Below are positions 34,135-45,255 of a stretch of 64,000 nucleotides of DNA, one piece after another. Below the pieces are notes generated by a model that saw nothing but the letters and a program-made list of their open reading frames with translations, was not told the DNA's origin and did not search any database. The number at the start of each line of letters is the position of its first letter. The first letter of the stretch is position 1. The translations under genes were made by a program, and so were the position numbers. Origin of the DNA: Chiua virens (lineage: Eukaryota; Basidiomycota; Agaricomycetes; Boletales; Boletaceae); contig JAHNUO010000013.1 in NCBI GenBank assembly GCA_019787685.1, positions 124,001 through 188,000 of the forward strand. Direction: 5' to 3'.

Positions 34135-34347
34135 TCAGATTTTAATGTTGTCAATCAAATCTGTGTGACTCAGTGTGATGTAATCAAGTTCAAGCAAGGT
34201 CTCTGCTGACGCAGTTGGCCTTCCCAAGTTTTTCCCTTTCTCGGAAGTGCACTGACTATCAGGTAGAGTGAAGGCCTGGACAAGAATGACTCGGCGGGGG
34301 AACATTTCATAGGAACGAAAAGTAATGATATGTGTTTTTGTGAGCAC
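34135..34347 (-). pseudogene. F-box-like relic, upstream part (split by an insertion)
   Basis: Minus strand: LTKTHIITFRSYEMFPRRVI, then LVQAFTLPDSQCTSEKGKN. It matches LAKTHIVILTPFSYLSSTET and MTIVQAFRLPASGDSD of the copy at 62 kb, and QCTAEKESN of the relic at 37.1 kb. In the latter the next residues are ILHLPHERTY; here the matching NLLRLSHERMY is found 2.4 kb downstream at about 31792, on the other side of the inserted element. Confidence 0.55.
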
Positions 34348-34618
34348 GACGACGGGCCGTGCAAACGTGACACGTGAAATATAGACAGGGGCTCCGTTGT
34401 AACAATGATTATAATTTCGTTACGGCGTGACTCAGCACCTTTACGCGACTGCCACTTTGTGCTGCGCTAATTGATAACAAATCCGTTTACTGCTATATGA
34501 CATCATTCAAGGATACCATCGCCGAACGCATGCGTGTTCACGCGGCACGCACAAAGGTCATATAAAATACCGAAGTGCATTATTTCTTTTCAACTTCTGA
34601 CCGTCTCACCGACCAGTC

Positions 34619-35914
34619 ATGCAGCTATCGTATCTCCAACTTATTATCAACCAATGGTCCACGGTACCTCCCGTCGAGTTCGTTGATTTAACTGGAAAGA
34701 CAGTCCTCGTCGTCGGTGCCAACTCTGGCATCGGCTTTGAGGCGGCAAAACATTTCGCGCGTATGAATCCCTCCAAGCTTATATTGGCCTGTCGCAGCGA
34801 GACCAAAGGCAACGCTGCCCTTGCTGGTTCGTTTACTTCGTCTTGAATACGTCGTTTACTCATCTACTGAATTTCAGAGATCGCATTGGACACTGGATCC
34901 AAAGCGTGCGAGCTCTGGACAGTGGACCTCGCCGACTTTTCTTCTGTGGCGAGTTTTGCAGAGAGGTTTCATCGGGAATGCGACCGTCTGGACATACTTG
35001 TCATGAACGCCGCAATGGCCCCTACGAAGTACAAGGAGACCAGTGATGGCTGGGAACGGACGTGAGTACTGTGTAATATCATCCATCCGCTGGGCATCTT
35101 ATGATCCTCGATATAGCCTTCAAGTGAATCACCTCAGCACAGCACTCCTGTCGTTACTGCTGCTACCGAGCCTGGTGGCCACGGGAAAGAGGTTCACGAG
35201 CATGTCGCGCTTAGTTATTGTCGCTAGTTCGGTTCACTATTGGCTGGCCGTTCCGGAAGAAACTAAGAAATCGCACAATCCGATAGCACTGCTCAGCAAC
35301 CCAACTTCGTGAGTTATCTCTTCACACACTCACAACACAATTGTCGAGCTCACAAGAAATTTGAAGACCCATGGCCACTCGATACACTGAATCTAAACGT
35401 GAGATTCTATTCCGCCTCCTTTGTCCCCTGGTTATTGAAGGAATACTTACCATACGAACTGTACAGTCCTTAATGTGTTCTTTGCCCGTGCTTTGCAGGA
35501 CAGATTGCAGTCTATAACCCCATTGGCGGTCAATGCTGTCTGTCCTGGCTTTTGCTACTCTAATTTAAGGCGAGATATGCCTGTGACCGTGCTAGGGTTC
35601 CTTATGGAGTTTTTCTTGGCCTGGACACCCGAACAAGGGAGTCGGCAGCTGGTATATGCTGCCATCGGCGAGCGAGGTCAAGAAGACTGCATGAAAGGGG
35701 CATTTATTAGCAATACATCGGTCGTCGAACCGTCTGACTTTATTATCAGCGAGGAGGGAAAGAAGATGCAGGACAACGTTTGGGTGAGTTATATTTTTTC
35801 GATACCACGATGACGTTTTTTAAAACTAGGTCAACGTTGCAGCGGGAAACGATTGAGGTGTTGACAAAGGTAGCACCTCAGCTCAAGTCCATTGTTCAAG
35901 AGTACCTTGTTTGA
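34619..35914 (+). CDS. Short-chain dehydrogenase/reductase, copy A
   Basis: Six exons: 34619-34826, 34878-35061, 35117-35308, 35367-35398, 35467-35783 and 35843-35914, all with GT-AG introns and a continuous frame of 334 aa. The N-terminal Rossmann part reads DLTGKTVLVVGANSGIGFEA, with the NAD(P)-binding G-x-x-x-G-I-G motif; next come the N-N-A-type motif LDILVMNAAM, the Ser region LVIVASSVHYW and the catalytic Y-x-x-x-K, rebuilt across the tiny fourth exon as RYTESK. The closest general class is the retinol-dehydrogenase/WWOX-like SDRs of fungi, which reduce or oxidise lipophilic alcohols or carbonyls; the substrate is unknown. No signal peptide or membrane span is evident. A TATA-like TATAAAATA at about 34560 lies about 55 bp before the ATG. 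A close paralogue, copy B, sits at 48502 with the same exon lengths at the start. Confidence 0.85.
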
Positions 35915-36699
35915 ATATTCACAGTAGAATAGGGTTTATTGCGAACTGTGAATAGTAGTAATCTGTCGGAATCAATGAGTCTTGCATTGGAGTCAACTTA
36001 GTGCCACCATCGGGTGACCTGAACTAGAGTACATAGGTCCGCTGCAGTTCAGACTGCTTCTATGTCGTTCATACTGGGAAATGGGCATGGCAAGGGACCC
36101 GGATCCACACGGAAACCATTTCCGAGTCCGTGTGGTGCCGCATGGCGGCTCGAAAGGGCAAGCATGTATATAAGACTCCGAGGAAGCCTCCTTATTTCCC
36201 CCTCACCTTCACTCACTCAGCCACCATATACGCCCTGACGGGTCGTGCCTCGTCGCCGCGGGCGCAGCCCCAGTTCCCGCGATACCAAGTCTACTGCAGA
36301 CTCGGACGTACAACAGTAGTAGGTCCCCTAGTACACGGCTTGGAAGGGAGGCTCTTACATCATGGATGCATGGAGTCAGATCCTGGTCCTCGAAGAGGGA
36401 CAAACGGACGCACAAGCAACACTGACAGTCCAGGAGTCTCTCCCAGGCATACTGATTCACAACCAGACCCCGAAAAAAAGGTCCTGGTCCTCCCACTGTA
36501 TCCGAATCGGATGGGTGCTTTCAGTTTGTATGTCAGGTGTTAGCCTATATCCAACATCGGATACCAATGTTTGGCGTACACGCTGAAAGCATCACTTCCT
36601 TCGTCGAGCACTGATAATTTGGAGATTTGACATTGCGAATGACGCAGCCATCAAAGGTGACCTGAACACCACGATGAGGGCGTCGCCGCATTGAATCTA
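35915..36699. other. Spacer with a TATA-like element
   Basis: A good TATA-like sequence, TATATAAG, lies at about 36165-36172. The frame after it (36130-36543, 137 codons) has no domain. It could be the promoter and 5' part of the F-box-like relic that follows, but no F-box motif was seen. Confidence 0.35.
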
Positions 36700-37400
36700 T
36701 TTCAGGCTAAATCCTTGTAGGAGATTGCTGGAAGTTCATGTGGATGCAGAGTCAGCAGCGATTGTGACACTATCAACCTGGAAATGCCACCTGTATTGTC
36801 GGATTCTGATGGCCCGTGGCTCAAAGCAAAACTTGACGTCGGAGAGAGATACCACGCACGTTCACCGTTCCTTTGGATAGAAGGTCAACGCTTAGTGTTT
36901 GATACGCACTCCTGCAAATTCCTCGAGTGGGGCGTTGCGAAGGCATGTTGTCATTAATATGTATCACGGCGTACTGGCATTACTCACGGACCATTAGTCT
37001 AGCATACAGTCCCAAGTCGATTTTCGACGATGTATAGGTGACCTCGTTGTGCTCACAAAGACATTATTGTCCTTTTAAGTTACCATGAACGTTCACAGTT
37101 CCACCATATGTTCACTGTCATCCAGGCCTGCGCTTTCTCTGAAAATCAGTGCACTGCTGAGAAGGAGAGCAATATTCTTCACCTTCCTCATGAAAGAACA
37201 TACAATCATTCCACAGGTCCCATATCTCACATTCCCATCAAGAACTCCATTGCCAGTGTTGACCCCATGACTGTCAGTGGTTCCGGGCGAAGCGTTTTGA
37301 ACACGGCCACCGGGACGAGGTGTTTTCCAGAAATGAAACGGTAACGTCACTTGATGAGTTCCGTGCGGAATGCGGCTATCCGCGCGCATCACCGTAGATA
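36700..37400 (+). pseudogene. F-box-like relic, copy 4
   Basis: Pieces in order: RLLEVHVDAESAAIVTLS near 36727, ERYHARSPFLWIEGQRLVFD near 36845, DLVVLTKTLLSF near 37040, FTVIQACAFSENQCTAEKES near 37110 and LHLPHERTYNH near 37180. Frames change and stops intervene. At DNA level the 36720-36920 part is strikingly like the reverse complement of 44740-44930, so these two relics are close relatives in opposite orientation. Confidence 0.55.
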
Positions 37401-38195
37401 AAGATCGATAGTGTGACCTTGGGCAGGTCGGAGCATGATCTAGACGGAGCCATTTAGAATCTAGATGTTGTCCGAGTCGATTATGTGAGTGTCCCCCGTC
37501 TCCACAGGGTCCGAAATGGTACTTGTCTCTGGAATGTCATGCACCTGCGTGATCATCAAACTTTGCAGTGCGCTCTGCAAATCAAGAGCGATTCGTTTCT
37601 CATCCCGCAGCAGGGGACCCTTGACAGCTGGATCCGAGTCAGCAAGGATGTAGTATTCAAGAGCATGATATGACAGGAATGAAGTTCTATCTCATCGATT
37701 GCGTAGCGAGCTATAAAATATCAGTTCGCCATACGCTTACCATTGACATCCCATCCATCCCACCTCTTTCGCCAGAAGAAGAATGAAAAAAAGAAAAATG
37801 CGGAAATCAAAATTACAACAGACACAGCTGGTACTCTCGACATTTGGCATTACGTTTCAACTAGACACACGGAAAACGGGAGAGAGAAAAAAGGACAAGA
37901 TACACAAAGAAGCACACGCGCCAACATATCGGGTCGTCCTGCAGGGGTAAGAGGGAAGGGAATCGCGCGTGCATCCGAGGTAAAATACACATGGTGGGCA
38001 ACGAGGTATGTCGGACGGTCCGAAGATACGGGTGAGCATGGGAAGGCGTCGAGCGACAAGTGGAAGCCAATTGATAGCCACAGAGATTCACCGAGTCATC
38101 CAGCGCGGCAAGAACAACGAGGGAGAAAAAGAAACAATGGGATCGAGTATATATGCAAGAAATGAGAAAAGAAAAAGAGGAAAAGCCATAAATGT
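37401..38195. other. Intergenic; 3' flank of the PAK kinase gene
   Basis: No supported gene. A/G-rich frames at 37743-38165 are shadows of low-complexity DNA downstream of the minus-strand kinase gene. Confidence 0.4.
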
Positions 38196-41095
38196 TCATG
38201 ATGCGGCGGTTTGTTGCTTCTTCCTGAACCGAAGCAACGGTGCCAGACCAGACGGCGCACACGCCTTCTTCAAAAAGTCATGCTGGAATGCGGCGCGTAG
38301 GTCAGACAGACGACAAGTACAACATCCGAGGTACTGACCGACAACAGCTCGTTCGAGTTGGCTCGACTTCGCACGTCCACACACAGACACACGCTCAAGA
38401 AGCTCTTGAGCTCTTTACTCAGCGCCTCAGGTTTCTTCAACGTCGGTGTCCCGTTAGTTGCGATCAAGTACAGTGCCTTGAGGGGTTCTTCGTCCAAATA
38501 TGGGGGCTCGTTTTCGATCATTTCGATTGCCATGATACCGAGGGACCAAATATCGACCTTGGCGCCGTACTCCTTTTGCTTGACGACCTCGGGCGCCATC
38601 CAGTAAGGTGTACCGACCATGGTCGCTCGCTTCGACTTTTGATCGGTGAGCTTGGCACAGAAGCCAAAGTCGGCTGAAAGGGGATTAGCGAGGAACGAAG
38701 ACCAAGCGAGGCTAAACGAGACGCACTGATCTTGACACGGCCTTCCGCATCCAAGAGAACGTTATCAGATTTGATGTCACGGTGGATGATGGATTGACTA
38801 TGCAGGTGGCATAACCCTTTGCACGTCTGTGGAACAGCGATCAGATCAAACGAGCTAGACCCATCTAAAGAGGCTCACTTCCGAACATATGCTCGAGATT
38901 TGATCCTCCTCCAACGCGTTGTTTTCTATAATGTCGGTGAGTGCGCCTCCCTCCATGTACTCCATGACCACCCAAAGCTCGGTGTTCTTGAGGAGATACG
39001 AGTCCAAGAAATTCACAATGTTAGGATGTTGAGATTCCTTCATGACCAGAATCTCATTGACGATGAGTTCTTTTCTCGGTTGGTGTGAGAGATCCATCTC
39101 TTTGATAGCAACCTTTCTGCCATTGGCGAGCATCTTCGCGACAAAGACGTGTCCAGATGCACTGTATCGTGTGACTGAACACCTCGGACTAACGGCAATC
39201 GTGCCAAGACTCACCCTTGACCAACCTTCCTGATTTTACTGTATAACGTCTTTGGATCTTCTTCGGACACAACCGAGCGAAGTTTATCCATGATCTGTAC
39301 TTCGGTCATAGTGCTGATACGCTTCTCCTTCTCTTTTGGCTTCTCGAGCTTCTTCGCCGCCTCAGCAACAGCGGGATTATCGCCCTCGGGTGCGGTGACA
39401 GTCACATCAGGGGGAGGCACGTCCTTCTTCTTCACCGGTTGTAATGGCTTCACCAGGGGAGGACCGACAAGTGCTCCAGCAAGCCCAAGAGCAGCCTGCG
39501 TCGCCGGAAGTGCGGTTGCAGGAGCCGATTTAGTGGAGGCGGTAACAGAGCGCTCGACGTCTTCCTTGGCCAATAGTCGCTCCCGCTCTCTCTCCCTTTC
39601 CCGTTCCTTCTCCCGCTCTCGTTCCCGCTCTCGTTCTCGCTCCTTTTCCTTCTCACGTTCGCGCTCCTCTCGCCGTCGTTGCTCCCGCTGTTCGCGTTCC
39701 TTGTCTCTGGGTGCGTCCGGGGAGGGTTGTGTGTCCAGGGAAGGCTTCGGAGCGCCCTCAGGGCCGGCGCGAGCCTGCGCTCTCGCACGTAGATCGGCCG
39801 TCGACGGCGTATGATCGGGAACAGGCGGTTTCGGGACGGCAGGCGCCGGGCGCGTTGCTGTCAACAACGGACGAGGCGGTGCAGGTCGACTGGGCTGAAG
39901 CGCTGTCGAAGCCTGCAAGATTGCGGGAATTGCGGGTCGCCCCGCCGTCCCCTGGCCGGCAGAGGAAATGGTGTGTGCGTGTTGGGTATGCGAGCTGCTG
40001 ACGAGCTCGGCGGCGCGGGCTGCAGCGAGCGCGGTGGAGGAAAGGCCATTTTGTGGGGAGGAGGCGGTGGGAGTTTCGGCGGGTGCGCTCTCCTGGCGCT
40101 TTGGACCTGGAGGACGGGCATCGAGAGGAGAGGGTATTTTGCCGAAGGTTGTACCGCCGAGACCCGTGCCGGCGTTGAACCGCGGGGGCGGGTTGCCGTC
40201 GACCGAAAATGCGACGAGTGTTGAGGCGCCAGAGGTGGTCGAGGCGGAGCGTGTGACGGGCATGCACATCTCTTCCATCTCGCGTTTCTGATGATCGGTG
40301 TAGAACTCGAGCACATCGAGCACGGCTTGTGGGTCCTTTGCATAGTCCTCTCGGGTGATGGCTGATTTCGTGAGTAGCTTGCTCCATTGCTCGGGCATGC
40401 CCTGGATATAACAGAGTGCCATCAAACATCACGGTGGGCGATCAAAGCTGATCAAAGACGTACAGTGAAGGCGCCAGAGATGGGATCGAAGCCGACGTGT
40501 ACCTTGTGCACAAAGTTGGTTGGGTTGCTGACGCCCATCAACGGGCTGCGAGAGTAAATGTCATCTTGCCAGCCGTAGAGTTCCTCGTCATTTTTGAGGG
40601 CAAGGTGGTATCGCTTGTCCCTGGTCTCCAAGAGTAGACAATAGGGTTTGATATCGACTCGTTCGATGTTGGTTACGTCGTGCAGACTGATCGCGCTTTG
40701 GATTGGGGAAGACTGGAGGGGACATGAATGGAGGAGGAGAGCACATGGATGATCGTACACACCTCGGTCTTGTGTACAGTCAGGGTCTCGCCCTTCAAGA
40801 CGAGCCATTTTCTCAAAAACATGAAACTGGCAAAACCTTCTTCCTTAAAGCTGACCATGCCATTGCGTATGACCTGAGAGTTCATGGAAGTCTCTGAATA
40901 TCGAATCGGAGAACCGCCGATGCCAGTGTAGTCTGAAGCGTAGGATGAGCCGGATGAGAAGGAAGGGGTGTAAGCCGAGCTCTGGAGAGCGCTATTGTAC
41001 TGCACTGAAGATGGTGAATCGGTCGCTCTGCGTAAGGGAGCCTGAGGGGCAGGTCTGGAAGGTGTCAGGTTGGTCGCGGTGACGTTGAAGGCCAT
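38196..41095 (-). CDS. cla4: p21-activated protein kinase, Cla4 type (PH-CRIB-kinase)
   Basis: Start ATG at 41095 ([17 protein letters not shown]), stop at 38196; several short introns. Domains in order: a PH domain (from [20 protein letters not shown] through [20 protein letters not shown] and [17 protein letters not shown]), a CRIB/p21-binding motif ([20 protein letters not shown], then [10 protein letters not shown]), a long Pro/Ala/Ser linker with a strongly charged Arg/Glu-Lys run (about 39575-39700), and a Ste20-group kinase domain: [71 protein letters not shown]. The PH domain before CRIB separates Cla4 from Ste20. Family role: effector of Cdc42/Rac GTPases in polarity, septation and hyphal growth at the plasma membrane. 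All catalytic motifs are present. The C-terminus ends [11 protein letters not shown]. Confidence 0.92.
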
Positions 41096-41294
41096 GGTCC
41101 ATTCAAAAAGCGAGTTGGTTGATGTCAAGCTTGGAATGACCGACGAGTGTGGAAATTAAACAACGCACGACGACGAGGAGGAGGTGGTGGGCGGTAGTAC
41201 TCAAGAAGACCAGCTCAGCTCGGATGTATCCGCCCAAAAGCATCACCACGGTAACAAAGTACTACGACTATTACCCTACTACGTTCGCTAACTA

Positions 41295-41732
41295 TCATCG
41301 GTTCTTCGTCGCCCTGTGAATCAAAGGTGAATCAACCCATAGAACGGTACCAAGTAAGATAAACTTGCTTGTAAGTGAACCGTTTCTTCGTGTGCGCAAA
41401 TTCACCGAGCTTGTGGCCGATCATGTCCTGGGTCACCGTCACCGGAACATAGTCCTTCCCATTGTGTACCAAAAATCGGACACTGTCAACGTCTTCAGGT
41501 GGGCCAAAAAAATTATATGGTCCAATCTGCTCACCCAACAAAGTTTGGCAGGACGGTGCAGGCCCGTGCGTTCGTCCGTATGGGGACATTATCCTCCAAC
41601 GCTTGCTTCAGGTTCGAAAAGGCCACAAAATATGGACCTATTACACGTCTCAGAATCAACCATTGACTTGTAATAAAACTAACCTTTCCAAGCTGACCTC
41701 CCTGACCGCACGATAAGTGATGGCTGCATCAT
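41295..41732 (-). CDS. Mitochondrial ribosomal protein S19 (uS19m)
   Basis: Four exons: 41732-41684, 41637-41535, 41482-41369 and 41313-41295; 94 aa. The product starts [19 protein letters not shown] and has [12 protein letters not shown], then [20 protein letters not shown] and [14 protein letters not shown], ending ATKNR: the uS19 fold of the small subunit, with the usual length. The first two introns (46 and 52 bp) are GT-AG. The last intron (41368-41314) begins GCAAGT and ends CACAG, so it is a GC-AG intron; with it the protein closes in the family's expected FTYKATKNR, while reading through gives an unrelated [11 protein letters not shown] tail. Bacterial-type S19 points to the mitochondrial, nucleus-encoded form. 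It binds 16S-like rRNA in the head of the small subunit. Confidence 0.9.
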
Positions 41733-42324
41733 TCGCTTACCGTCAAAATTTACTCAGTCACTGGCCCAATATACCTTGTGCAAATAAATACAAATATACA
41801 CATTACTTTCATTGCGCTCGCAAGTGACTCTACATATCCTTGATGCACTTGAGCATCATCCCCTGTTCAGTTTCATGGTTCAATTGCAACGAATATGTTT
41901 ATGGACATTAACCTAGTTGGAGAAGTACAGAAGTTAACTGTATCACCTAGTAATTCGATCGTATACATAAAGACCTTTTATAGCATGCGTTCGTCTAGAA
42001 TCATACCAGGAATTTCAGTAGTGAAATGCGAGAGTAGTGTACTAGTAGGGGGTTCCAAGAATACTGTGCTGAGACCCAAAAGTCCAAGTGCGTCATCGAA
42101 GATTGAGGTTCTAGTTCGGATGCCTCCGAAGCTCATGGGGCGCTCATCCCCACATAATTTCCTCGTTCATCATGCGTCGCAAGGCTCACAATCTCAGAGC
42201 CCACGGTGATGCCTTGGGGTATAACAACATATGTAATCATCTAGACCGCCCATCTTCAGTATCAAGACAGCACCATCCAGAAGCACGAACACCACATACA
42301 TCATCACGGAAACAACACTATCAT
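41733..42324. other. Intergenic stretch
   Basis: No supported gene. A 104-codon frame at 41895-42209 has no domain and no splice support. Confidence 0.4.
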
Positions 42325-42672
42325 TCACGATCGAAAATGGGCATGTGACGTCGGCCCATGCCCGCACTCTGCCATCAACGTTCCAAACCGCATCTCAGCG
42401 TCGGACAGCGCTGGCGGAGCGGGTGATCGCGTCGATTGGGATGTCGCGTCGGAACACGACATAGATGGTATCAAGGACGCCGTAGATGAGGAGCGCGACG
42501 TGCCCCATTTATACCACTTGCGCTGACTTGTATGGGAAGGTGTTTGTTGAAGCGGTGGCGTCGGGAGACCTCCAAAGCCATATTGTGCCTGCAACGCGCC
42601 AAACGCTGCTTCGTAGTCTTTCTGAGGGGAAGCGTACATGGAAACGGGAGAAGTGGTGGGTTGGCTGGTCAT
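42325..42672 (-). CDS. Small conserved-looking protein, unknown function
   Basis: From ATG at 42672 the frame reads MTSQPTTSPVSMYASPQKDY, then EAAFGALQAQYGFGGLPTPP. The segment (K/R)DYEAAFGALQ-x-x-YGFGG is one I have seen in small Agaricomycete proteins of unknown role. After about residue 55 the same strand is open in two frames. The first gives a Ser/Thr-rich end to 42325. The second, from an ATG at about 42516, gives MGHVALLIYGVLDTIYVVFR and RDIPIDAITRSASAVRR, which has a clear hydrophobic helix. Which frame is used for the C-terminal half cannot be settled from sequence alone; an intron or frameshift may join the N-terminal part to the hydrophobic frame. Confidence 0.5.
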   Translation of the reverse strand: MTSQPTTSPVSMYASPQKDYEAAFGALQAQYGFGGLPTPPLQQTPSHTSQRKWYKWGTSRSSSTASLIPSMSCSDATSQSTRSPAPPALSDAEMRFGTLMAECGHGPTSHAHFRS

Positions 42673-44027
42673 GGGTGAGGCTGGTTTTTTCAATGGTGTC
42701 TGAAACGGAGTTGGGCAATGGGCAGTGTCTTTATGATGAGGCTGGGTTGGTTATCATTACATCACATTTATATGCCGTTTAAGCGCAGATCGGTTGGTGA
42801 TCGCCGTCGCGACTGTGCCATCGTCCATGCACAGTGATGCGGTTCCGGTCGAGTCATTGTGACCGGCAGATCCATTGGCATGGAATCGGGCTTAGGTTCT
42901 GATAGAAAGTGGGGCTCCGACGAGTTTGGAGTTTCCGACGGAACCATAACCCTGGATGGAGAAAAATAACGACGAATGTTTAGCAGGAGGCGTTGCGCGT
43001 GCGACTCCGAGGAGTCATTTGGCAGGATGTGACTCGGGCCAGACTACTGTCTCCGGTAAGAAGTAAATTTAAATGAATCGACGCAGTGAGAAAGGAACAC
43101 CATCAGCACAGGTTTAGAACAACGCACCTATGTTCTTCTTCATCTACTTCCTCTCGTTTCCTTATCTCCCTAAACCTATTCAAATAGGGCTTCTTGGATA
43201 ATTCGTATTGAATGGTATCGAATTTTGCCTGCTTCTGATATTAGCGTACGCACAATGCCGACACAGGTGCCTTGCTGAGTCGGATTCAGCTGACAAGGGG
43301 GACTCCGCATGAGAAACGAATCACTCACGATTCCTGCGGTGGCGGCACAATTTGACAAATGCGTAGTAGTGCATGACATTCTGGGGGTAAAGCAGTGTCC
43401 GTACCACCATTTCGGATCCTCAGGCCGGATTCACCGGGTCCAGAGACATCGACAAGATCTAGACGGCAACAACTCAGTTTAGATCACGCTCCGACTTGCC
43501 CCAGGTCATACCATCCAAGCGACAACGTTCATTTCTAGAAATGAATGCCCCGTCTCTCGTGTCGTGGGTCAAAACGCTCCCCCGTGGAAAAACAGACAGA
43601 ATACGGTCAGAGAATGGGTGTGCAACATTGATACCGCATCATAACCCCAATCCAGGTAAGATTCGAGCGAAAAACTGGGAGAATGATCAAACTCTTGCTG
43701 TGCTAGCCCTGCGGCGCCACTGACCCGCCCTTCAAGTAATATGCCAACCCTAGTAATGCTCTGAACGCGTTCTAGGTACGTTACGGTATTGCCAGTGCAC
43801 TGCCTGAAAACGACCGCGGAACATTCACCCATGTCAATTTGAGATCCGTTATTTCCGGGTTCTCGACCTGTCCATCATCGATCATCATCCGCAGCGCTCT
43901 GGCAATATTCCTGAGCGTGCTCGAACAAGCTGATCCACCATCATTCGTTGATCTTCATGTTCATCAATACTAGCAACTGCATAAACCAGTAATTACAAAA
44001 CCATCCGCGATGTCGTCCTATTTAAAA
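42673..44027. other. Gene-poor stretch
   Basis: No supported gene. Short minus-strand frames at 43176-43379 and 43569-43832 have no domain; the second lies next to the F-box-like relic and may be a further decayed piece of it. Confidence 0.35.
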
Positions 44028-45237
44028 TCAATCACTGAGAGCTCGATGTTTATTATTGGCCGTAGTAAGGTAAAATCGTCCTTGTACGCTGTCGAACGAG
44101 CCTTGAGAAAACGGTGACATGAGAAGCTCCAGAACGAGGTCTGTCAATTCTAGAGGCAAGGATTGGATAAACCCAGCCACACAGCCAGATCGGGTCGTGT
44201 CAAGCAACACCACTTGGCTCAAAGTCAAAAAAGAAGCCCCTCAAATGCCCATCGTCATAAATATTGTGAAGTATTCAAGTTCCGAGTCAGCGATGGGATA
44301 CGATGATGTATTGCTGACGATGACGAGGTCGGAGTACTTGAACATAATGGGTGCCACAGTTCGTGCAGCATCAACTCGCTACAGACATGCCAGAGACGAC
44401 CATCGTCATCCCGGGAGCATTATTGTTCAAGAAACTTCGCACTGGTAGAGCCAGTCACAATGTCAACAATGGAGTTTTGGTTGATGGCAACGTGTCATCT
44501 GGGACCTGGAGAATGATCATATATCCCCTCATGAGAAAATTGCTCTCCTTCTCACCAGTGCACTGTGGTGGGACTCTAAACGTTCGCAGTAGCTTAAAAG
44601 GAGAACAACGTGCGTCCTTTGTGAGCACAAAGCGTTCACCTATACTTTCTCGAAAATCGACTTGAGAAGATACACATCAATGTCAACATACCTTCGCAAT
44701 GTCCTACTCGGGGAACTTGTAGAAGATGCGGGAGCGCGTATCAAATACTAAGCATCGGCCTATCCAAAGGAACGGTGAACGTGCATGGCATCTCTCTCCG
44801 ACATCAGGTTCGGCAAAGAGCCACGGGCGATCGGCATCTGACAATACAGGCATTTCCAGGTCGAGTGTCACAAGGCGTCCCCTGATTCTGCATCCACGTG
44901 AACTTCAAGGAGTTTCCTATGAGGATTTTAGCCTGGAATAGATTCAATGCGGCGCCAACGTACCCTCGTGGTGGGTCCTCCAACGGGTACAGCAATACAT
45001 ACACGGTCCATTGACTTCGTACAGTACAAGCTGCCGCCGCTCTTGGCACACAAAGAGCCGTCTCCCATCGATAATTTGGAGAGGTTTGTGATGGCGAGTG
45101 ACGTGTCCATCAAAAGACCTGAAAGTCCGATACACAGTTCGTAGGGAGCATGCCAGTCGCGCCGACTGTACAAGTGCGTTCTCCAGGGAGGCATTAGTAG
45201 GGAGAGGTTTGTGATGTCGAAAAAAGAGCGTGTTCAT
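44028..45237 (-). pseudogene. F-box-like relic, copy 5
   Basis: Minus strand, in order: GRRLFVCQERRQLVLYEVNG near 45080, RKLLEVHVDAESG near 44910, then DLEMPVLSDADRPWLFAEPD and GERCHARSPFLWI near 44800, FDTRSRIFYKFPE near 44730, RFVLTKDARCSPFKLL near 44600, and near 44090-44190 a piece with DTTRSGCVAGF. The same order of motifs is seen in the copies at 13.5-14.7, 36.7-37.4 and 61-62.8 kb. Frame changes and stops show that it is not a working gene. Confidence 0.6.
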
Positions 45238-45255
45238 ATACGAGCGGTCGTGAGT

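Larger units (their letters stand above)
31795..34226. mobile_element. Decayed mobile element inserted in an F-box relic
   Basis: About 2.4 kb of AT-richer DNA lies exactly between two halves of one F-box-like relic, so it is most easily read as an insertion. Near its left edge is ACCTTGCTTGACAAGGT (31795-31811), itself a palindrome, and near the right edge TCAAGCAAGGT (34190-34200), the reverse complement of the first 11 bases; a related palindrome, ACCTTGCTAAACAAGGT, is at 34008-34024. These could be terminal inverted repeats or hairpins. Inside lie a 193-codon frame (32676-33257) and a piece like the DUF6570 domain of Helitron-associated fungal proteins (33496-33962). No transposase or helicase is left. 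Exact ends and target duplication could not be fixed by eye. Confidence 0.5.

Noticed and set aside
36130..36543. 137-codon plus-strand frame after a good TATA-like element
   Set aside because: No domain, Arg/Pro-rich composition and no splice continuation; treated as spacer next to an F-box relic.
39290..40291. Long plus-strand frames opposite the Cla4 gene
   Set aside because: They are the reverse of Ser/Pro/Arg-rich coding sequence, have no domain, and the minus-strand reading is a clear PAK kinase.
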